Shown: one piece after another, positions 1 through 9,205 of the stretch | Numbering within the stretch: the first letter of the stretch is position 1 | How the letters are laid out: each line of letters opens with the position of its first letter | NCBI RefSeq assembly: GCF_905163445.1 | Contig: NC_053204.1 | Coordinates: 10,809,001-10,873,000 of the forward strand | Length of the DNA: 64,000 nucleotides | Reading direction: 5' to 3' | From: Pararge aegeria | Lineage: Eukaryota; Arthropoda; Insecta; Lepidoptera; Nymphalidae | Position numbers and translations under genes: made by a program | The notes under the pieces: model-generated | What the model was told of the DNA's origin: nothing | Database searches by the model: none | Seen by the model: only the letters and a program-made list of their open reading frames with translations

Positions 1-108
1 GTAGAGTCCACCAATCCGCACTGGGCCAACAAGGTGCTCAATGTGGTGGTGGGCAACGGCCTTCTCATTGTGGGACCGGTAATAGGTTGATATGATGATT
101 ATGATAGT
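1..108 (+). repeat. SINE-2, 3' part, cut by window edge
   Basis: This is the 3' body of the (GATG)n-tailed tRNA-derived SINE. It has the CCACCAATCCGCACTGGGCC block, the CTTCTCATTGTGGGA block and a degenerate GATGATTATGAT tail. The 5' head lies outside the window. Confidence 0.85.
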
Positions 109-140
109 ACTTTCCAACGGAAAGCCGTGGCTAGTTGACT

Positions 141-312
141 CATGACACATGTTTTTCAGTGTCTTGTTGTTTATCTGTATATTATAAGTATTTTTATATA
201 TCATTTATAAAAATATTCATCAGTCATCTTAGTACCCATAACGCAAGCTACGTTTACTTTGGGACTAGATTGCGATGTTTGTGTTGTCGTAGTATATTTA
301 TTTATTTATTAT
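141..312 (+). repeat. SINE-1 (Metulj-like), 5' truncated
   Basis: Body and tail of the SINE that ends in TTGTCGTAGTATATTTATTTA. The tRNA-like head is missing. The middle block (TACCCATAACGCAAGCTACG) matches the other copies. Confidence 0.85.
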
Positions 313-706
313 TACTGTTATAAGCTTATTCTTTTTTTTTTTATTCCACTGTTACCTCGTGGAAGTGGTGGTCTAGTCACGGTTTTACGCTTAAATGGTT
401 AAAGCAGGTTCGAATGCACTCCTTTCGCAAGATACAAACAAGAGAATGGCGTCAAAATTATAACATTCCCCTTCTTACAAGTTGGATACAAAAGCAAACA
501 GATTTGGCGCGCCTCCAGATTGCAGTGCAAGACATTTTTCCGTGCCGCCTGATAGATAATCACCAAAATGGAGTGAAATAAATCTTATACAGAGTTTTTG
601 GCTCGCGGTGTATTCGTACGGGAGTTTGTTGTTCTTTTCAATGGATTATGGGTTGAGCTAAATAAATGTGCACTCAATCTGTTACTCTTATTTAGTACTG
701 TTGTTT
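313..706. other. Unassigned non-coding stretch
   Basis: A T-rich tract, then mixed sequence without a recognisable repeat or open frame. A short piece near 345-400 (GTTACCTCGTGGAAGTGGTGG) may be old repeat, but it could not be placed. Confidence 0.4.
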
Positions 707-966
707 GACGGCCGATTGGCGCAGTGGACAGCGACCCTGCTTTCTGAGCCCAAGGCCGTGGGTCCGATTCCCACTACTGCATAATGTTTGTGTGATGAGC
801 ATGAATGTTTTCCAGTGTCTGGGTGTTATATGTATATTCTAAGTATTTATGTATGTTATTAATAAAAATATTCATCAGTCATCTTAGTACCCATAACACA
901 AGCTACGCTTACTATGGTGCTAGGTGGCGATGTGTGTGTTGTCGTAGTATATTTATTTATTTATCT
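707..966 (+). repeat. SINE-1 (Metulj-like), full length
   Basis: A nearly complete copy. It starts with GACGGCCGATTGGCGCAGTGG (tRNA-derived, containing the polymerase III A-box-like region). The B-box-like GGTCCGATTCCCAC follows about 45 bp later. Then come the family body and a (TTTA)n tail. The tRNA-like head marks it as a polymerase III-transcribed SINE, moved by a LINE encoded elsewhere. Confidence 0.92.
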
Positions 967-982
967 TCTTTATATATATAAA

Positions 983-1258
983 TCTCCTGTCACGATGTTT
1001 GTCCGCGATGGACTCCTAAACTACTTAACCGATTTTAAATTAAATTGGCACACCGTGAACAGTCTGATCCAACTTAAGAGATAGGATAGCTTAGATCTTT
1101 AATTATAGACGCAATTTTATTTTTTTGCAAATTATTTGTCTATAATTAATTGACAGTCACATGAATTACATATATATATCATACTCATTTAAGGCTTAGT
1201 GATACTGAATTCTTTAAAAACAAAATCAAACGCAGACGAAGTCGCGGGCATCAGCTAG
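983..1258 (+). mobile_element. Non-autonomous Helitron, complete (276 bp)
   Basis: It starts TCTCCTGTCACGATG after an A and ends GCATCAGCTAG before a T. This fits the Helitron rules: 5' TC, 3' CTRR, insertion between A and T, no target duplication. A near-identical sister lies at 25786-26062. It carries no protein-coding capacity, so it depended on a Rep/helicase from an autonomous relative. Confidence 0.88.
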
Positions 1259-1929
1259 TTAATTATATTATAGAATTGAATGCAAGATAGGTGAATCAAA
1301 TTTTCCCGCTAACATATTTAGGACACTGTTAATCGGGGCCCTCGTCTCCGCCGCCGAAGACGCTGTGTTTGTGTGTGTTGTTGCGTGTGTGTGTGTTGTT
1401 GGGACACGTTGTCGGTTGTTATTTTATCGGGAACCGCAACCTTGTCAGAAAGGACGCCGTCTTTTTCCTTGTAATGTTATATTTTCAAATTTTTGCACAA
1501 TTTGATTTGAAAATTGAAGTCTAGTATCTTAAAGAAACTACACGACCTACCAAGAAAACGTCCATCCAAGTTTATTCCGAAACCACTACGGTGATTATCT
1601 GTCAGACGGACCGGAAAAATGTCCAGCAATCTTATCAGCTGGGTGGATGCCAAGTCTGTACCCCTTTTATGCCACGCGTTGTAAATAGATTATCGAGTAT
1701 ATGATATTGATGATCGCGCATTATCTACGTTTGGCACGACGAATGATAAATGAGTTAAGTCTTTGAAAATTTTTCTCCACAAAATTTTCATATTGGTAAT
1801 ATTTTTGGCCCATTGTGTACTGGGTTTCAAGTGCTTTCAAGTATCAATAATTCCGAGAAAGACGTTATCTAATCATTTTAATCTGACTGCGGAAGGGTGA
1901 AATATATTAAATAAAATATATTAAAGAAA
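1259..1929. other. Unassigned stretch with GC-rich and GT-rich patch
   Basis: No gene seen. At 1336-1360 there is a GC-rich patch (GGGGCCCTCGTCTCCGCCGC), followed at 1367-1402 by an imperfect GTGTGT/GTTGTTG low-complexity run. The rest is AT-rich. Confidence 0.4.
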
Positions 1930-1978
1930 TGTTTTTGCGACAGAGCTTGACCGGGGAAGTACTGTCGCCATGCTTATT
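1930..1978 (+). repeat. Family-4 repeat, 5' fragment
   Basis: Short match to the start of the dispersed repeat seen at 10075-10336 (TTTTTGCGACAGAGCTTG, GGGGAAGTACTG, CATGCTTATTTCT). Confidence 0.6.
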
Positions 1979-1988
1979 TCTTTATTCG

Positions 1989-2631
1989 GACGGCCGATTG
2001 GAGCAGTGGGCAGCGAACCTGTTTTGAGAGTCTAAGGCTGTGGGTTCAATTTCCACAACTGGATTTTTTTTGTGTGATGAACATGACTGTTTTTCAGTGT
2101 CTGGGTTATGGTATTTGTTACTAGCGTACCCAGCCCGCTTCGCCGGGCTAGATTTTGCTTTATTTTATCTAAACAATAAACTTACATCATTAAATTTTTA
2201 ATTTAAGTCTCATAATATATTAAATCATTTATTTATCTCCGTATTCATTCTCTTCTATTCTCGTCTCGAGCGGGTGAAGGTCACCCATGTACACCCAACA
2301 ATAGAATATCATCATAGTAAATAAAAGCTGTATTTGACAGTTAAAAAATAGGAGTGCTCCGATCGTCACCAAACTTTACAGGATTACTCGCCAGGTCAAT
2401 CCGGGATTCCCTAAAAGTTTCATTGAAATTGGTCCAGCCGTTTCGGAGCCTATACGGAACATACCCACACACTTTCTCTTTTATATATATAGAAGATATT
2501 ATAAGTATTTATGTATATTATTCATTAAAATATTGATCAGTCATCTTAGTACCCATAACACAAGCTACGTATACTTTGGGGATAGATGACGTTGTATGTA
2601 TTGTCGTAGTATATTTATTTATTTATTTATT
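1989..2631 (+). repeat. SINE-1 copy split by a Helitron
   Basis: Positions 1989-2120 are the tRNA-like head and half the body, and 2497-2631 are the remainder ending in (TTTA)n. The two halves join to give the usual SINE order once 2121-2496 is removed. The copy therefore predates the Helitron. Confidence 0.88.
2121..2496 (-). mobile_element. Non-autonomous Helitron inside a SINE (376 bp)
   Basis: On the minus strand it starts with TC and ends with ...GGGTACGCTAG, followed by T. About 8 bases before the terminal CTAG lies a 6-bp stem, AGCCCG/CGGGCT (plus-strand 2132-2137 and 2144-2149). That is the subterminal hairpin typical of Helitron 3' ends. The flanks are A and T with no duplication. 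It is a different family from the 983-1258 copy. Confidence 0.88.
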
Positions 2632-2805
2632 CAATTACAAGTCCATTACAATATCATATAGACTACATAATTGTATATTTTTTCAAAAAAGAATATTAAT
2701 CTAATGTTTACATTTGAAATGAAACCCTGTGAGGGCGCTGTAACCAGATTGAGAGACGGACATATTATTGTCAATATATTTATGTTTATATATTATTTGT
2801 GACGC

Positions 2806-3015
2806 TAAGCAGCATTGTTGCAATGCTGTGTTCCGGTCTGAAGGGCGTGGTTGCCGCTGTGATTACAGACACATGAGGCTAAACGCCTACGACTCAAATT
2901 GATGGACACAGGGCGGCATGTTGCAGAACTATCCACTTGCATGCCCTTTGAAGTATTGCCAGTATTGGCAATGGTTTTCCACTTACCATCAGATGGTACA
3001 AACATAAATAACGAT
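2806..3015 (+). repeat. Family-4 repeat, 5' truncated
   Basis: Blocks GCTAAGCAGCATTGTTGCAA, GTTCCGGTCTGAAGGGCGTG, CACAGGGCGGCATGTTGCAG and CACTTACCATCAGATGGT occur in the same order as in 10075-10336. It may be a LINE 3' region or a SINE; the class is not certain. Confidence 0.75.
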
Positions 3016-3149
3016 TTGGATCTGTTAGCCATGCCATTACATGTATCTTAGTAATTCACAATTATTTGCTCGCGTAATATTATGTCAAGATGGTTATATC
3101 AAACAAAAAAGAATCATCAGAATCGGTGTATAATTGGCGAACGACAGTT

Positions 3150-3200
3150 ACAGTGAATTGAGAACCTCCTCCTTCTTTTTAAGTCGGTTAAAAAACCAAA
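3150..3200 (-). repeat. Short 'AACCGACTT...GGAGGAGGTT' dispersed motif
   Basis: The minus strand reads AACCGACTTAAAAAGAAGG followed by AGGAGGTTCTCAATTC, a common lepidopteran repeat end. Related pieces lie near 23815-23850 and 42370-42410. Confidence 0.5.
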
Positions 3201-3374
3201 AACGTGCCATGAATCATTCTCTGTATCCTTCACGCCAAAATTTAAATTCCCTTTCGTGTTTTAGCGAAATACCGCTTGAATAAGCAAACAAGTTGGCTGG
3301 TGAGACGAATATTCTTGCGCAAGACAAATGGCGGGACGCGGGTAGTGGAACAACAAAATATTACTACATTTAGA

Positions 3375-3685
3375 AGCGGTGATAGCCCAGTGGTTATGAC
3401 TTTGACTTTACATCCGGACGGCCGTTTTCGAATCCCAGAACGCACATCTAACGCAATGTCCATTTTAAGCAATTAAAATATCACTTGCTTCAACGGTGAA
3501 GGAAAACATCGTGAGGAGACCTGCCTGCCTGAGAGTTCTCCATAATGTTCTCAAAGGTATGTGGAGTCCACCAATCCGCACTAGGCCGGCGTGGCGGACT
3601 ACAGCCTTAACCCCTTCTCATTGTAGGAGGATATCCGAGTCCTGTAGTGAACCGGGAATGGGTTTGTATGATGACGATGATGTGT
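3375..3685 (+). repeat. SINE-2, near full length
   Basis: The tRNA-like head is GCGGTGATAGCCCAGTGG, with the B-box-like TTTCGAATCCCAG downstream. The body has AATTAAAATATCACTTGCTT, AAGGAAAACATCGTGAGGA and GTGGAGTCCACCAATCCGCA. The tail is GATGACGATGATG. This copy carries an odd insertion of GACGGCCG-like sequence just before the B box. Confidence 0.9.
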
Positions 3686-3892
3686 ATTTCATTTCAGTTC
3701 AATAGCTAGCTGTTTCACCCGTGTTAAATAAGAGTTAACCCGTGTTAACTAAACAAGACGTTCATAGAATTTGGCATGTTTAGATAAACAGTAACTTGTA
3801 CAATCTTGGTAAAACATACTGTTCCTCAGTATTAATAACAACGAAACACTTGGAGGAGTCTTGGAACTAGCCTGGGAGAGTGCTAGTGCAAA

Positions 3893-3977
3893 ATAGTAGT
3901 AGTTTTAGTTAGTAGACGTTTTCGAGACAGAGCTCCGCTTCCCGGGGTAGTATCCCAATGATTTCTGCCGCTAAGCA
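3893..3977 (+). repeat. Family-4 repeat, 5' fragment
   Basis: It has TAGTAGTAG, GAGACAGAGCTC, GGGGTAGTA and TTCTGCCGCTAAGCA in family order. It is cut off abruptly and runs into a minus-strand SINE-2. Confidence 0.65.
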
Positions 3978-4000
3978 CCTTGACATAAATGGTATGAGGG

Positions 4001-4163
4001 AGTGGACTCCAAACGTCTTTGAGAACATTATGGCAAACTCTCAGGCATTCAGGTTTCCTCATTATGTTTACCTTTACCGTCGTAGCTAATGACATCTTAA
4101 TTTTTCCAAACGCACATAACTTAGGAAAGTTAGAGGGGCGTGCAGTGAAGCCGAAGTCCAATT
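4001..4163 (-). repeat. SINE-2, partial
   Basis: In the plus direction it shows reverse complements of the SINE-2 body: GTGGACTCCA, GAGAACATTATGG, CTCTCAGGCATTCAGG, TTTCCTCA and AACGCACATAACTTAGGAAA. The head is degraded and the 3' tail missing. Confidence 0.85.
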
Positions 4164-4600
4164 AGCTAGCACGGCAACCAAACCAGATAAATATCAAAAT
4201 GTAAATTCCCAAACTGGTATTGAATCCAAAACCTTTCACTTATAATACCAGAGAACTCACCACTGCGCCAGTTAAAAAACTGTTTGTTAATTTTAAACGC
4301 TTCTCATGTTCGGCGGTGAGAAACCAACGTTCAAGTTAACGCAAAACGTAATAATTCTTTGCTATTTAAAAGCCAACATCGAAGTTCCTACTCGCCAGTG
4401 TTATTCCGCGAACATTTTTCAAGATTCCCTGCCCCTCTTCCCCCTTACCTCCCCCTGCCCCACTCGAGATAAGGCTGAGTACCTTTCTATTGCCCCGCAA
4501 ATCGCTTTACATTTGTCTGTTTTAAATAAAATGACATTTTAATAGAGGCACCGTTTCCTTCCTGTGGTGATTTTACTTTAAACGGTACGCAGATAGTGAG
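4164..4600. other. Unassigned stretch
   Basis: No convincing gene. A region near 4200-4270 resembles a worn tRNA-headed SINE (GGTATTGAATCC, then ACTGCGCCA). A pyrimidine-rich run lies at 4425-4465. Confidence 0.35.
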
Positions 4601-4607
4601 ATTTTTA

Positions 4608-4668
4608 AATATACAAAACCGACTTCATATTGTACAAGATATACACTATGAAGTCGGTTTTGTATATT
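4608..4668. repeat. Perfect 21-bp inverted repeat (hairpin)
   Basis: Arms 4608-4628 and 4648-4668 are exact reverse complements, enclosing a 19-base loop. The arm contains AAAACCGACTTCAT, related to the AACCGACTT dispersed motif. It is most likely a short foldback or repeat junction. Its size would also fit a small-RNA hairpin, but nothing else supports that. Confidence 0.8.
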
Positions 4669-4759
4669 GTCTAATCCAAAAGAGATACCTTGAGTGTTGG
4701 CATCCTTATATTATGGTTGATATTCCATCAACACGCACGAAACGTTTTTATTATAGAAT

Positions 4760-5280
4760 ATATCCTTGTACGGGAGCTATGGTGAAACGCTCGACCGTAA
4801 CAATAGGAAGATCTTCCTGCGAGCGGGTAATCGTGCTCGGGGACCGAGGTGCGAACATTCTTTTTTTTTTTTTTTTTTCGGAAGATCACTTGACGCTATC
4901 CTCGGTTGCTACGGTGTCACCGGGGGAGTGGGGCGAGCGCGAGAGCTCGCCATGAGAAGAGTCCCAGGGCTCGACCACATCGGGGGGAAGGAGGGAGACG
5001 TCGACTCGGACCTCGGCTCGGTTCGACGTTAATCTGACTGTTGGTGGACTTATGGACTAATCATTGTTTATAATAATTTCATGTGCTGGGCTATGGTGGG
5101 AAGATCGAGGTCTCGGTGGAGATACGTTGCGCACGAACCACGGACTGTCCGTGGTCATGCGCATAAACTTGTTCTGCAGGACTTGAAAGCTCTTGTAAGA
5201 GCTGTGAGGGCGATGGGCGAATACGACGCTGACGTACGTCATAATGGAACGTATGCACGTCTTATATAAGGTTACTTAGT
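4760..5280. other. GC-rich unassigned block with a poly-T interruption
   Basis: Unusually GC-rich for the window and CpG-bearing, with GAAGATC motifs on both sides of a 19-base T run (4860-4878). The frames present (up to 119 codons) cross the poly-T and show no family signature. Possibly a relic of a GC-rich transposon or old LINE. Function not recognised. Confidence 0.4.
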
Positions 5281-5329
5281 GACGGAGCGATAATTTGCCT
5301 TTACGGCCAATCATCGAATAGAATGTCCG

Positions 5330-5458
5330 AAAATTCATCTTTGGAAGTTGTATATATAGTCATCTTTGGAAGTTCTAGTATAATTTTGGTGAACAATTCG
5401 CTAGCGCGATGCAGGATTTTGTGGCGCCATCTAGTTCGGTAATGTGGAGACCGCTATA
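5330..5458 (+). repeat. Uncharacterised dispersed repeat, copy A
   Basis: It contains TCTTTGGAAGTTGTATATAT (its 5' part repeats once in tandem), then GGCGCCATCTAGTTCGGTAA and TGTGGAGACCGC. The same blocks occur inverted at 43775-43890. Confidence 0.6.
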
Positions 5459-5487
5459 TCTTTATTTGCAAAATACACGTTTTACGA

Positions 5488-5598
5488 TTTGTAAGAGTTA
5501 TAAAAAGCCTAACCTTACGTATTTATAACTCGTACTGGTGATTTTCTTAATTTTATATCATCTGCATACCCTGTGCATACCCTCTATGCACGCCACTA
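5488..5598 (+). mobile_element. hAT-type palindromic MITE, right half
   Basis: It matches the right arm of the intact copy at 6880-7090: TGTAAGAGTTATAAAAAGCC, TATTTATAACTCGTACTGG, ATCTGCATACCCTGTGCATA, ending TGCACGCCACTA. The left arm is missing. Confidence 0.75.
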
Positions 5599-5610
5599 CT
5601 AATAGTAGTA

Positions 5611-5856
5611 GATAATAAATAATAAATAAATATACTACGACAATACACATATCGTCTTCTAGCCCCAAAGTAAGCGTAGCTTGTGTTATGGGTACTAAGA
5701 TGACTGATGAATATTTTTATAAATTATATATACATAAATACTTAGAAAATACATATAAACACCCAGACACTGAAAAACACTTATGCTCATCAGACAAACA
5801 TTTTCCAGTTGTAGGAATCGAACCCACGGCCTTGGACTCAGAAAGCAGGGTCTTGC
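5611..5856 (-). repeat. SINE-1, 5' truncated
   Basis: Read on the minus strand it runs from the B-box region (GGTTCGATTCC-like) to the TACTACGACAATAC/(TAAA)n tail. The A-box end is missing past 5856. Confidence 0.88.
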
Positions 5857-6064
5857 TTTTTTTAAATTTGCTCATAGGCCTCCCTGTTAAAGTAGCTATT
5901 CAAAGGCTGAGAATGGAAAAGAATGGAAGTTTTAACTTAAATGCGGAGCTGCAAACGACGAAGTGTTTTTAAAGTCCAACTTTTTTATGACGTTTTGAGA
6001 GATTTTTGGTATGGAAAAAACTTGTGGGTTCGTGTCACCTTAGAATTTGAGTTTCTAATTTTCA

Positions 6065-6140
6065 AAAATAAAGTATCAATTTTATAAATTTAGAACGCAT
6101 ATAAAAAGACCGTCAGGATTTGAACCTGCGACGCCGTAAT
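6065..6140 (-). repeat. tRNA-like SINE fragment
   Basis: The minus strand shows GCAGGTTCAAATCCTGACGG followed by an AAATTTATAAAATTGATAC-type body. The same sequence follows the tRNA-like arm at 14250-14320. The A box is not preserved. Confidence 0.55.
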
Positions 6141-6204
6141 TAGTATTTGCATTTATATCAGTCTTATAGCGACTGTAAAATAAAGTATTTACTGGCGAAA
6201 TACA

Positions 6205-6345
6205 TTTATTATAAGTATTCTATATATTATAAGTATTTATGTATATTATTAATAAAAATTATTCATCAGTCATCTTAGTACCCGTAACACAAGCTACGCT
6301 TACTTTGGGACTAGATGGCGATGTGTGTATTGTCGTAGTATATCT
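6205..6345 (+). repeat. SINE-1, 5' truncated
   Basis: It has the 3' half of the element, from ATTATAAGTATTTATG to TGTCGTAGTATATC, then a CTATAT-rich run (6335-6370) in place of the usual (TTTA)n. Confidence 0.85.
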
Positions 6346-6774
6346 ATATCTATACTATCTATATCTATTTATTCCATTATTTTGAGTGTTCACTTCCGTT
6401 GACAGATATTTTTGCATTTTTTTTTTATGAATATCTGAAAAGCCGTCGGGAACTATAGCGTAAAATAAAATAATAAATGCATTATGTGATGGTATATAGA
6501 GCCATGATAAAAAATAAGAAGAGAATCAGGTGAAATACCACAATAATGAACCGAAAGAAGGAAATTCACCAATATTAAGGGCCTCATTACGGGTAATGGG
6601 GGTTTCTTCCATTTTTGGTGAATGTGAGACATTAGAAAAAGCCGCACATTATGGATGTAATCAGTACAATAACCCGGTTTGGTCTGCCGCCCAAACTACA
6701 AGATGTAGCGAGCCGAATTTCAACCAATAAACTCAATACAAAATTCATGTCGAGCAGGCCTAATATAAACAGTT

Positions 6775-6872
6775 ACAAAACGTTCAGTCTGTCTGTTTGT
6801 AACCACTCCACAATCCGGCAAGAAGCTGGCAAGAAACTCTGTTGCTCTTTTCCAACAAAACATTTTTGTATT
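6775..6872 (+). repeat. LINE-B 3' region fragment
   Basis: Blocks CAGTCTGTCTGTTTGTA, CAAGAAGCTGGCAAGAAACT and GTTGCTCTTTTCCAAC match the copies at 30010-30315 and 58775-59070. The central CCACCGGTTCGGAAGGCAGA segment is deleted. Confidence 0.7.
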
Positions 6873-6879
6873 ATATGAC

Positions 6880-7090
6880 CAGTGACATGCATAGAGGGTA
6901 AGCACATTGTATGCAGATTATTTAAAATGAAGGAAATTGCGAGGTATAAATACTTAAGAGTAGGCTTTTTATAACTCTTACAATGCATAGGCATTGTAAG
7001 AGTTATAAGTTTTTTTATAAATCGCACTGGAGATTTTCTTCATTTCATATCATCTACATACTCGGTGCTTATCCTCTCTGCACGCCACTG
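6880..7090. mobile_element. hAT-type palindromic MITE, intact, with target duplication
   Basis: A 211-bp palindromic element starting CAGTGACATGCATAGAGGGT and ending CCTCTCTGCACGCCACTG. The centre is an 18-bp perfect stem (6969-6986 with 6991-7008). It is flanked by a perfect 8-bp direct repeat TATATGAC (6872-6879 and 7091-7098). The CAGTG terminus and 8-bp duplication are hallmarks of hAT transposition. It has no coding capacity. Related copies: 5488-5598, 11844-11985 and 51271-51413. Confidence 0.92.
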
Positions 7091-7147
7091 TATATGACAA
7101 TACTGAATTATTTTTCGATTTAATTTAGTATGGCTTATCATTCTGCC

Positions 7148-7375
7148 CGGGGGAGGTCCCGGATTCGTTTCCCGGCGAAGAGTAAGTTGGGAATTTATAT
7201 TTTTCTGGAAGGCTGCTGCCATGGCTAGTTACCTTACCTACAAAGCCGAGCCGCCAAATGATTTAACGTAGTGTTTTTTTTTGTAATTAGGGAGTAGGTT
7301 TAATAAAACTGCCGTACACCTAACGGGTTATCCCGCTGCCATCTTATACTTAGCATTAGAGTTTAGTGAACAGGT
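7148..7375 (+). repeat. SINE-3, degraded
   Basis: B-box-like TCCCGGATTCGTTTCCCGGC is followed by TTGGGAATTTATA, CATGGCTAGTTACC, CTACAAAG and CCCGCTGCCATCTTA in family order. It has diverged strongly and has several deletions. Confidence 0.7.
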
Positions 7376-8155
7376 GGCCACCGACTACATCTATTTGTTA
7401 AATTATTCAAATTAGAATATTAAATTTTTATACGTACTTGTTCGCAGCTTTTTCTTGCCCAGCTTTAGTTTTATTTTTGGTATTTGGACTTCATTTTCAT
7501 AAGTTGTATATAACAATTATGAATGATATTTTCATGATGTCATTATGTATGTACCATTATATTTATATATACTTAATTGTCAATACACTCGTCGTCATCT
7601 AGCCCCAAAATATGGCAGTTATGTTAAACCCAAACCCCCCACGGGTTACGCAACATCGTACAGGAACGCTACATCGCTTGGTATTGCGGATTTCTCGGTA
7701 GAGTGGTCACTAAGCACGACCGAAGCCTCCTACCAGACATAAGCATTCATTGTTTAAAACGGTTTATATATAAATATTGTACCATTCGCGGACGGTACAC
7801 TGATTGCGTGGGTCAACCCGTGTAATGTCACGTGAAATGAGAAGTTCCTTTCAATAGTAGTGATGTTAGTGACGTCGATGTAAATTATATCGATGTTGAA
7901 TTTTTTTTTCAAACATAATCATTTTGACATTCTCGCTTGAACTGTTCATAGAAGATATTTTGAAGTACTGTAAAGCAATTAGTTTGTATACATACATTAT
8001 GATTGCCGCATTGTTTAAATATGAAAGTTTTGGCACGTATTGATTATGTCAAAATTAACCTTAAAGCCTAACAAATATTATAAATGTGAAAGAGCGTTTG
8101 TTTTTTGTTAATTTTTGGCAAAGTATTAGTGGAAAGGACGTTAAGTTACTTAAGC
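7376..8155. other. Unassigned AT-rich stretch
   Basis: No repeat or gene recognised with confidence. 7575-7745 contains CATCTAGCCCCAAA (a SINE-1-like scrap) and GTCACTAAGCACGACCGAAGCCTCC (a SINE-3-like scrap). Confidence 0.35.
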
Positions 8156-8157
8156 TA

Positions 8158-8335
8158 GGATCTGGAATGCCCTTCCAGCTTCCATTTTCCCCAGTACCTA
8201 CAATATGAGTACCTTCGAGACAAGAGTGAATAGGCATCTTAAGGACAAGCGCGTTCCACCTTAGGCTGCATCATCACTTAACATCTGGTGTGATTGCGGT
8301 CAAGCGCTCGTCTATATACATAAAAAAAAAACTTA
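8158..8335 (+). repeat. LINE-C 3' end (Jockey-like), with poly-A
   Basis: Sequence TGGAATGCCCTTCCAGC, AGTACCTTCGAGACAAGAGT, GAATAGGCATCTTAAGGACA and GGCTGCATCATCACTTAACA, ending in an A run at 8321-8330. The second copy at 37290-37490 has the same order. The upstream blocks read as the C-terminal end of a LINE ORF. Confidence 0.7.
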
Positions 8336-8925
8336 AACAACTCCTTATTCCAGGAAAACAAACGGACGCGTACGAGAAACGTGAGTATTCGGTAGTAAGG
8401 AGGATAACTCTAAATCAAGAGACAACCGTATTTAAATTATACTGCTGTAGCGATGGTAGTAATCCAACCTGGTCTGAGAAGATACATACAGACACTCAGG
8501 CGTGTATTTCTTTTATTATATCGCTATATCAAATTGAAATAGCTTTTAAAGACGATTCAAAGAGTCATTCAATAAGTCACAGTGCGGGTTTACAGATAGT
8601 GATGTACTTGCTATCGTTATATTATATCGATAAAGTATACTCATTAAATTTTCGAATTAAAAGAACCATGTATCGATTTATGCGAACACATAAATATTTA
8701 ATAAGTCTATGATCTAAGCATACAATTATATTTAAATTAAGTTAAATAATAGATGACACCAAATTTATTTTACTGTGTTAGTACTACTTTAAATCTTCTA
8801 AGTTAGACGTTGTACCCAGTGCTATACTGTGAAATAAAACATAAAAAACATAAAAACAAAATTATTCTCAATGAAGACAAAATTTATCCTGCGGGAGGAA
8901 CAGCTCATGTTATACACGCTTTACA
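8336..8925. other. Unassigned stretch with a 140-codon frame
   Basis: A frame of 140 codons (8290-8712, plus strand) opens inside the LINE-C tail and runs through AT-rich DNA. It has no motif, signal or domain that I recognise, and its start lies in repeat sequence. It is probably chance. Confidence 0.4.
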
Positions 8926-8930
8926 TATTT

Positions 8931-9180
8931 GACGGCCGAGTGGCGCAGTGGGCAGCGACCCTGCTTTCTGAGTTCAAGGTCGTGGGTTCGATTCCCACAA
9001 CTGGAAAATGTTTGTGTGATGAACATGAATGTTTTTCAGTGTATGGGTGTTTATCTGTATATAATAAGTATTTATGTGTATTATATTTATAAAAAATATT
9101 CACCAGCTATCTTAGTACCCATAACACAAGCTACGCTTACTTTGGGGCTAGATGGTGATGTGTGTATTGTCGTAATATAT
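8931..9180 (+). repeat. SINE-1, full length
   Basis: One of the best preserved copies: GACGGCCGAGTGGCGCAGTG head, GTGGGTTCGATTCCCAC B box, full body and TTGTCGTAATATAT end. The tail has become an (AT)n run. Confidence 0.93.
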
Positions 9181-9205
9181 ATATATATATATATTACGAC
9201 AATAC
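9163..9205. repeat. Hairpin at the SINE-1 tail
   Basis: GTATTGTCGTAAT (9163-9175) and its exact reverse complement (9193-9205) flank an (AT)n run. A short inverted piece of SINE-1 3' end thus abuts the tail. Confidence 0.75.

Noticed and set aside
4596..4955. 119-codon frame and overlapping 88-codon frame
   Set aside because: Both run through a perfect hairpin and/or a 19-base T run (coding FFFFFF). No family signature.
8290..8712. 140-codon open frame
   Set aside because: It starts inside a LINE tail, crosses poly-A and AT-rich sequence, and shows no domain, codon bias or splice context.
8931..9010. Possible tRNA gene
   Set aside because: A and B boxes are present, but the acceptor stem does not pair and the sequence continues into the SINE body repeated many times in the window.
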